Below are positions 13,738-16,897 of a DNA stretch of 16,897 nt, piece by piece; the stretch's first letter is position 1, and each line of letters starts with the position of its first letter. The notes under the pieces are model-generated. The model had not been told where the DNA came from. It did not search any database and saw nothing but the letters and a program-made list of their open reading frames with translations. This DNA is from an uncultured Clostridia bacterium. GTDB lineage: Bacteria; Bacillota; Clostridia; Oscillospirales; Oscillospiraceae. The stretch is taken from positions 1 through 16,897 of the forward strand of contig CAMVOG010000017.1 of NCBI GenBank assembly GCA_947169005.1, read 5' to 3'. Both the position numbers and the translations under genes were made by a program.

Positions 13738-13824
13738 TGCTTGAGTCAAGTAAAACACAATAATTACCATAATCTGGATTGTCTTAAGCAAGCGCCTCAT
13801 TGACAGCTCGCCGTTCTTTTTTTG

Positions 13825-13847
13825 ATCCTGACCATATTGGTCAGGAT
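13825..13847. promoter_or_regulatory. Perfect dyad, candidate antitoxin operator 1
   Basis: The 10-bp arms ATCCTGACCA and TGGTCAGGAT are separated by TAT. The T-run lies before, not after, the dyad on the plus strand, so it is not a plus-strand terminator. The GACCA/TGGTC core recurs at 13894-13908, supporting a protein binding site. Confidence 0.6.
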
Positions 13848-13862
13848 ATTGCGAAAAGGGAC

Positions 13863-13908
13863 TTGATTTTTAGAGTCCATGCAGCATATAATATGGTCAA
13901 GAAGACCA
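13863..13908 (+). promoter_or_regulatory. Promoter and operator 2 of the toxin-antitoxin operon
   Basis: TTGATT (13863-13868), an 18-base spacer and a perfect TATAAT (13887-13892). TGGTC-N5-GACCA (13894-13908) covers the predicted start of transcription. Phd/YefM antitoxins normally repress their own operon from such dyads, with the toxin as co-repressor. Confidence 0.7.
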
Positions 13909-13944
13909 GAATTGCCGACGATACATTTTTAAGGAGAGATGATC

Positions 13945-14184
13945 ATGCAGGTGAATATTCTTGAGGCGAAGACGAATCTGTCCAACTTGGTCAAACTGAT
14001 CGAGACCGGGAAAGAAGATATGGTCGTGATCGCCCGCTACGGTAAGCCAGTGGCCAAGTTGGTGACATACAACGACGCCCCTGTCTCAAAACGGATCGGT
14101 GTGGCGAAGGGTAAGCTCAAATCCCCGGAAGATCTGGATAAGTATAACGACGAGATAGCCGCAATGTTCGGAGGCACACTATGA
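13945..14184 (+). CDS. Phd/YefM-family antitoxin
   Basis: 79 residues from the ATG at 13945. An ATG two codons earlier (13939) lies only 2 bases after AAGGAG, while 13945 lies 8 bases after it, so the later start is preferred. The N-terminal MQVNILEAKTNLSNLVKLIETGKEDMVVIARYGKPVAKLV region shows the classic Phd/YefM fold (x-N-x-x-E-A-K-x-x-L-S-x-L), which binds operator DNA as a dimer. The C-terminal 30 residues (SPEDLDKYNDEIAAMFGG) would wrap the toxin and block its active site. The gene overlaps the toxin start by four bases (ATGA), as expected for tight translational coupling. Confidence 0.93.
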   Translation: MQVNILEAKTNLSNLVKLIETGKEDMVVIARYGKPVAKLVTYNDAPVSKRIGVAKGKLKSPEDLDKYNDEIAAMFGGTL

Positions 14185-14585
14185 ATCTGCTTCTGGACAC
14201 GCACATCCTGATTTGGGCGCTGAACGAAGACCCCAGGCTTCCGGAAAAGGCTAAGGATATGATTCTTGACCCCAACAATGTCGTTTACTACAGTGCGGTG
14301 TCTGTGTGGGAGATTTCCATCAAGCATGCCAATCACCCCGATAACGTTGAGTTCACAGGAGGAGAACTTTCACAGTTTTGTCAGGATGCGGGGTTTCTTC
14401 CGGTTGAAATGCGGGATAAGCATGTCTTTGCCTTGGAAACAATCACGAGAGCAGCAGGGGCGCCTCCCCATCATGATCCCTTTGATCGAATGTTGATTGC
14501 ACAGGCAAAAGCCGAGAACATGTCCTTGATCACCCATGACTCCCTGCTCCCATACTATGAAGAGAAGTGTATTATTCCGGTTTGA
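14181..14585 (+). CDS. PIN-domain toxin (VapC-type ribonuclease)
   Basis: 134 residues, the full length for this family. The PIN acidic centre is complete: D6 in LLLDTHI, E44 in SVWEISIK, D99 and D102 in HHDPFDRML, and D120 in LITHDSLL. With Mg2+ such proteins cleave RNA (tRNA, rRNA or mRNA) and stop growth when the antitoxin is degraded. The DTHILIWAL start and HDPFDRMLIAQA motif place it in the branch usually paired with Phd/YefM antitoxins, as here. All active-site residues are intact, so the module is probably functional. Confidence 0.93.
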   Translation: MNLLLDTHILIWALNEDPRLPEKAKDMILDPNNVVYYSAVSVWEISIKHANHPDNVEFTGGELSQFCQDAGFLPVEMRDKHVFALETITRAAGAPPHHDPFDRMLIAQAKAENMSLITHDSLLPYYEEKCIIPV

Positions 14586-14639
14586 ACAGATCAATGAATA
14601 CTGGCAGTAGGAGAGGCTTGAACTGTAATGCTTCTGCAG

Positions 14640-14783
14640 GACAGAACGGAGATAAGATGATCGCAGCCCAAGCCCGATTCCTGGGCTTTGCCCTGGTAAT
14701 GGACAACACGAAGGATTTTTGCCGGTATTGCAGGCTTGTCACTGGACAACTGGCGCGAACCGAGTGATTTGGGGACGCGATGA
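14640..14783 (+). pseudogene. Frameshifted C-terminal remnant of a second PIN/VapC toxin
   Basis: In one frame GDKMIAAQARFLGFALVMDN then TKDF reads as the last third of a VapC protein (family pattern: D-x-x-I-A-A-x-A-x-x-L-G-x-x-L-V-T-N-N-T-x-x-F). After a T5 run at 14716-14720 the match moves to another frame, giving AGIAGLSLDNWREPSD, which is the usual VapC ending (GLxxENW). One extra T explains the shift. No N-terminal half or start is found, and the region 14586-14640 shows no further match. It is not the same sequence as the intact toxin before it, so a different vapC once lay here. Confidence 0.75.
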
Positions 14784-14793
14784 TCGACGGTGG

Positions 14794-14822
14794 GAGTCAA
14801 TGGGAGCTGTTGCCATTGACTC
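14794..14822. repeat. Perfect 10-bp inverted repeat before the acetyltransferase gene
   Basis: GAGTCAATGG (14794-14803) and CCATTGACTC (14813-14822) with a 9-base loop, 25 bases before the GNAT start. There is no T-run. It could be a regulatory hairpin in the leader, an operator or a recombination scar; its outer GAGTCAA also occurs near both islet edges. Confidence 0.55.
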
Positions 14823-14847
14823 GCAGAATCAATTTGGAGGATTGTAA

Positions 14848-15366
14848 ATGGAGTCTCAGCGTCTGATACTTAGAGATTGGCAGATAACTGATGCCCCAGC
14901 ACTTTATCGAATATGTCAGGATGAAACTCTTCGCAGAAGTGGCGTGGCATTCTTTCGTTCCGTCAGTGATGCTGAGGAAGCAATACGGTTCTGGGCAAAG
15001 GAGAGCTATTTCAAAGCGATCATACAACGCAAAAGCGACGAATTGATAGGTTCTATCAGCCTGGGGGACATGAATCGGTATGAGGGCTATGTGGAATTGG
15101 AATACGCAATCGCGGCAGACTTTCGCAACAGAGGATATGCCACGGAAGCTGTAAAGTGTATGGTCAATTATGGATTCTCGGAACTGGACCTTACGGTGAT
15201 TGCAGCATGGGTCCGTTCGCATAACGCTGAAAGTGTCCGGGTCTTAGAAAAATGTGCCTTTACACTGGAGGGCAGACTTCGGAAGCACGCAAGGGATCGG
15301 AGTGATACGCTGTGCTATTCCATGTTGCGAGAGGAATGGGAGGGTAGAATATTAAAAGTGTTCTAA
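14848..15366 (+). CDS. GNAT acetyltransferase, RimJ/RimL type
   Basis: 172 residues. The N-terminus (ESQRLILRDWQITDAPALYRI) is typical of RimJ/RimL/YoaA-like GNATs. The acetyl-CoA site is seen as RNRGYATEAV (about 91-100), followed by a beta strand and HNAESVRVLEKCAFTLEGRLRKHARD, which completes the fold. Members acetylate ribosomal protein N-termini, amino acids or antibiotics; nothing points to one substrate. TTGGAGG precedes the ATG. Codon use is lower in GC than in chromosomal neighbours, in keeping with the islet. No own promoter stands out. Confidence 0.88.
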   Translation: MESQRLILRDWQITDAPALYRICQDETLRRSGVAFFRSVSDAEEAIRFWAKESYFKAIIQRKSDELIGSISLGDMNRYEGYVELEYAIAADFRNRGYATEAVKCMVNYGFSELDLTVIAAWVRSHNAESVRVLEKCAFTLEGRLRKHARDRSDTLCYSMLREEWEGRILKVF

Positions 15367-15405
15367 GTGAGTCAACGGAGACGAGTCTTCCTTACTTCCT
15401 TACGG

Positions 15406-15431
15406 GGAGGCGAGCCGTCAGGCCCGCCTCC
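15406..15431 (-). terminator. Hairpin downstream of spoVAC
   Basis: 11-bp arms (15406-15416 and 15421-15431) with one A-C mismatch and loop GTCA, starting 5 bases past the spoVAC stop. There is no T-run on the minus strand, so efficiency is doubtful. A different hairpin occupies the equivalent place beside the left copy. The rest of 15367-15405 contains a short CTTCCTTA direct repeat and nothing else recognised. Confidence 0.45.
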
Positions 15432-15436
15432 GAAAT

Positions 15437-15883
15437 CTATCCCCCGCCCAGCAGCACCAAAATGACGCCGTACAGGACCCCCGCCACCGTGCCGAAGACG
15501 ATGACGGGGCCGGCGATGGAGAACATCTTCACCGCCATGCCCGTGACGAAGCCCTCGGTCTTGAACTCGATGGCCGGAGCGGCCACGGAATTGGCAAAGC
15601 CCGTGATGGGCACCAGGGTCCCGGCCCCGGCCAGCTTGGCCAGGTCGTCATAAACCCCAAGGCCCGTGAGCAGCGCGCCGAGGAAGACCAGGGTCACGGA
15701 GGTGGCCGTGGCGGCGCTCTCCCGATCCAGGCCCAGGGCGCCCCAGCCCGTCAGAACGAGCTGGCCCAGCACGCAGATGAGCCCGCCCCCCACGAAGGCC
15801 CGCAGCATATCCCGCAGGAGGGGCGAGGGCTCGGCCCGGGCCCGGAGAAAGGCGGCATATTCCTCTTTAGACATATTCTGCAT
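15437..15883 (-). CDS. spoVAC: Stage V sporulation protein AC (spore dipicolinate channel subunit)
   Basis: 148 residues, the usual length. Family features: GGGLICVLGQ in the first membrane helix (about 30-50), SVTLVFLGALLTGLGVYDDLAKLAGAG in the second, the conserved VPITGFANSV loop, then EGFVTGMAVKMFSIAGPVIVFGTVAG and a last helix. SpoVAC sits in the inner forespore membrane and carries Ca-dipicolinate in during sporulation and out during germination. ATG at 15883 has GGTGAT close upstream. The usual partners spoVAD and spoVAE are not adjacent. Its last 119 bases are duplicated at 13619. SpoVAE was considered, but LTGLGVYD and TGFANS fit SpoVAC better. Confidence 0.9.
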   Translation of the reverse strand: MQNMSKEEYAAFLRARAEPSPLLRDMLRAFVGGGLICVLGQLVLTGWGALGLDRESAATATSVTLVFLGALLTGLGVYDDLAKLAGAGTLVPITGFANSVAAPAIEFKTEGFVTGMAVKMFSIAGPVIVFGTVAGVLYGVILVLLGGG

Positions 15884-15896
15884 CAGATCACCCCAT

Positions 15897-15932
15897 AAAA
15901 ATCGCCTGCGGATAGTATCTGTCCGCAGGCGA
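15897..15932 (-). terminator. Rho-independent terminator of the acidic-protein gene
   Basis: A perfect 11-bp stem (15902-15912 and 15922-15932) with a 9-base loop, followed on the minus strand by TTTTT (15901-15897). It starts 14 bases after the stop of the upstream gene and insulates spoVAC from it. Confidence 0.92.
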
Positions 15933-15942
15933 GGCTTTATGC
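15913..15942 (-). promoter_or_regulatory. Candidate forespore (sigma-G-like) promoter of spoVAC
   Basis: On the minus strand GCATA (15942-15938), an 18-base spacer and GATACTA (15919-15913). Compared with the Bacillus sigma-G consensus GHATR-N18-CATWHTA only the first -10 base differs. The -10 lies in the loop of the terminator hairpin. Predicted transcription would begin about 20 bases before the start codon. Confidence 0.5.
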
Positions 15943-15945
15943 AGC

Positions 15946-16353
15946 TTATTTGTCTACCGAGAGGTTGTTGACGCCGTTTTCCTCAAATTCCTCGATATAC
16001 TCGTCGATGCGCTCGTTGAGCTCCTCCATATTCTCCTGGTTGATGGGGGCGAAGTCCATATCCCGCCGGGCCAGCTCCTCCGCCAGGATCTCATAAAAAA
16101 CCGTGTCCTCATAATCCATGATGGCCTCGTGGATGCCGCCCTCGGCAAAGCGGGCGCTGGGCACGACCTCCCCGTCCACCACCTCAAAAAGGGATACCAT
16201 CTTGTTTTTCATGCAATAGGAGAAGATTTTGGATTCCAGCTCGTCATATTCCAGGATCCTGTCGTCCCCCCGGGCGGAATTCATGATCCAGTTGCCCACG
16301 TAGACCAGGTCCAGCAGCCGCCGGAACTCCCGGTCGCTCAATTCGATCTGCAT
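15946..16353 (-). CDS. Conserved-looking acidic protein of unknown function
   Basis: 135 residues from the ATG at 16353, which has AAGGAGGT 9 bases upstream; an in-frame ATG at 16425 has no such site and adds an unlikely lead. The protein reads MQIELSDREFRRLLDLVYVG then NWIMNSARGDDRILEYDELESKI, mostly alpha-helical and acidic. I recall similar short proteins in many gut anaerobes but no function. The C-terminal part (EELARRDMDFAPINQENMEELNERIDEYIEEFEE) is strongly acidic and could form a coiled coil. It has its own promoter and terminator. Confidence 0.75.
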   Translation of the reverse strand: MQIELSDREFRRLLDLVYVGNWIMNSARGDDRILEYDELESKIFSYCMKNKMVSLFEVVDGEVVPSARFAEGGIHEAIMDYEDTVFYEILAEELARRDMDFAPINQENMEELNERIDEYIEEFEENGVNNLSVDK

Positions 16354-16405
16354 AGCAAACGCACCTCCTTCGGGCTCAGAACGCCCTGCCATTCGATCCA
16401 CGCCC

Positions 16406-16411
16406 ATTATA
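16406..16411 (-). promoter_or_regulatory. -10 element for the acidic-protein gene
   Basis: A perfect TATAAT on the minus strand, 53 bases before the start codon. No good -35 at 17 bases; an A/T-rich stretch (16421-16435) lies upstream and may help as an UP-like element. Confidence 0.5.
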
Positions 16412-16504
16412 CACGATCTTTTCAAAAAAAGCTATATGTAATTTCAGGGACCTCAAAGAGAGGCGGCAAAAATTGTGCTTGTATTTTCCCCCTCTCTAAT
16501 ATAT

Positions 16505-16510
16505 TATAAT
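16505..16510 (+). promoter_or_regulatory. -10 element for the glutamate racemase gene
   Basis: TATAAT 36 bases before the start codon, in the AT-rich divergent gap 16354-16545. The -35 is weak (TTGTAT at 16479 with a 20-base spacer). Confidence 0.5.
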
Positions 16511-16545
16511 AGTCTATGCAAGGGAACAAAACGGGAGGCGGCAAC

Positions 16546-16897
16546 ATGGACAACAGACCCATCGGCGTGTTTGACTCCGGCCTGGGCGGGCTTACGGGCA
16601 TGCGGGAGCTGCTACGCGCCATGCCCAATGAGGACCTTATTTACCTGGGCGACACGGGGCGCGTCCCCTACGGGGGGCGCGGGCGCGAAACCATCATCAA
16701 ATACGCCCGGCAGGACATTGAGTTTCTGCTTTCCTTCGGCGTTAAGGCCATCATGGTGGCCTGCGGCACCGTCAGCACCGTGGCGCTGGAGGAGGTGCGG
16801 GGGGACTACCCCGTGCCCATCTTCGGCGTGGTGGAGCCCACCGCCTGGAAGGCCGCCCGCCTCAGCGAGACGGGGCGCGTGGGGCTGATCGGCACCG
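16546..16897 (+). CDS. murI: Glutamate racemase, N-terminal part
   Basis: 117 codons are visible; the gene runs off the right edge. The enzyme makes D-glutamate for peptidoglycan using two catalytic cysteines. The start IGVFDSGLGGLT contains D10, the GDTGRVPYG segment follows near 36-44, and the first catalytic cysteine C73 lies in VACGTVST. Most family members have CNT at this point; here it is CGT. EPTAWKAA and GLIGT fit the next segments. The ATG has GGGAGG upstream. The second cysteine is outside the window, so completeness cannot be judged. Confidence 0.9.
   Translation, partial: MDNRPIGVFDSGLGGLTGMRELLRAMPNEDLIYLGDTGRVPYGGRGRETIIKYARQDIEFLLSFGVKAIMVACGTVSTVALEEVRGDYPVPIFGVVEPTAWKAARLSETGRVGLIGT

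Larger units (their letters stand above)
13738..15437. mobile_element. Low-GC islet flanked by duplicated spoVAC 3' ends
   Basis: About 1.7 kb between the two copies of the spoVAC end. Base and codon use are visibly less GC-rich than on either side. It holds a Phd/YefM-PIN toxin-antitoxin pair, a broken second PIN gene and a GNAT acetyltransferase, all typical passengers of mobile DNA. The right copy completes a full spoVAC; the left one is the orphaned end. This is the layout produced by integration into a gene 3' end, but no integrase, transposase or terminal inverted repeat is present. Duplication followed by deletion is the main alternative. The edges are uncertain beyond the match limits. 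Confidence 0.6.

Noticed and set aside
13618..13800. 60-codon minus-strand ORF joining a hydrophobic lead to the SpoVAC end
   Set aside because: The lead is unrelated AT-rich DNA joined by chance at the duplication edge, without a good ribosome binding site; treated as a pseudogene fragment.
14794..14822. Integron attC site
   Set aside because: No RYYYAAC/GTTRRRY core boxes or integron integrase; only a simple hairpin.
1..16897. tRNA or rRNA genes
   Set aside because: I saw no cloverleaf with a GTTCRANNC arm and no rRNA-like stretch by eye; no scan could be run.

Overview
The window reads as chromosomal DNA from a GC-rich, spore-forming member of the Clostridia, probably an Oscillospiraceae/Ruminococcaceae-type gut bacterium. 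The evidence is the SpoVAC homologue, the strong AGGAGG-type ribosome binding sites, Gram-positive promoters of TTGACA-N17-TATAAT type, strong G/C bias at third codon positions, and the mix of small families (BlaI/M56 pairs, DUF3795, VanY lipoproteins). The genus cannot be fixed from the sequence alone. Because GC is high, many long antisense frames stay open; they were discarded.

Left part (1-3290, all minus strand): the first codons of a probable M16 peptidase, a membrane-anchored metallophosphoesterase, a cluster of near-perfect hairpins, an aldo/keto reductase with a C-terminal two-cluster ferredoxin domain, and a lipoprotein D,D-carboxypeptidase of the VanY family with a 100-residue Glu/Pro linker. 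Divergent from VanY lies a BlaI-type repressor gene with two clear operators (3384-3429), followed by a very long BlaR1/M56 membrane protease-sensor (1270 aa). Together this looks like a cell-envelope stress module. The blaI-blaR gap carries 7-bp microsatellites and a REP-like hairpin.

Middle (7753-13619, all plus strand): a terminator, then a transcription unit with a DUF7662-like protein, a small acidic protein, Ogt O6-alkylguanine methyltransferase and D-lyxose isomerase. After another terminator and a strong extended -10 promoter comes a second unit: a 25-codon ORF, a 74-aa protein of unknown function, DNA polymerase IV, a DUF3795 cysteine-rich protein and a 617-aa alpha/beta-hydrolase. 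Two DNA damage genes (ogt and dinB) therefore lie close together.

Right part (13618-16897): a 1.7-kb islet of visibly lower GC holds a Phd/YefM-PIN toxin-antitoxin pair, a frameshifted C-terminal remnant of a second PIN toxin, and a GNAT acetyltransferase. It is bounded on both sides by a 119-bp almost identical copy of the 3' end of spoVAC: the complete gene is on the right and a bare 3' fragment on the left. This is the pattern left when a mobile segment enters the 3' end of a gene and restores it, although no integrase is present. Beyond it are spoVAC itself with a candidate forespore (sigma-G-like) promoter threaded through a terminator hairpin, a conserved acidic protein of unknown function, and the start of glutamate racemase, cut by the window end.

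The two most interesting regions are this islet and the outsized BlaR1-like sensor with its paired operators and divergent VanY gene.
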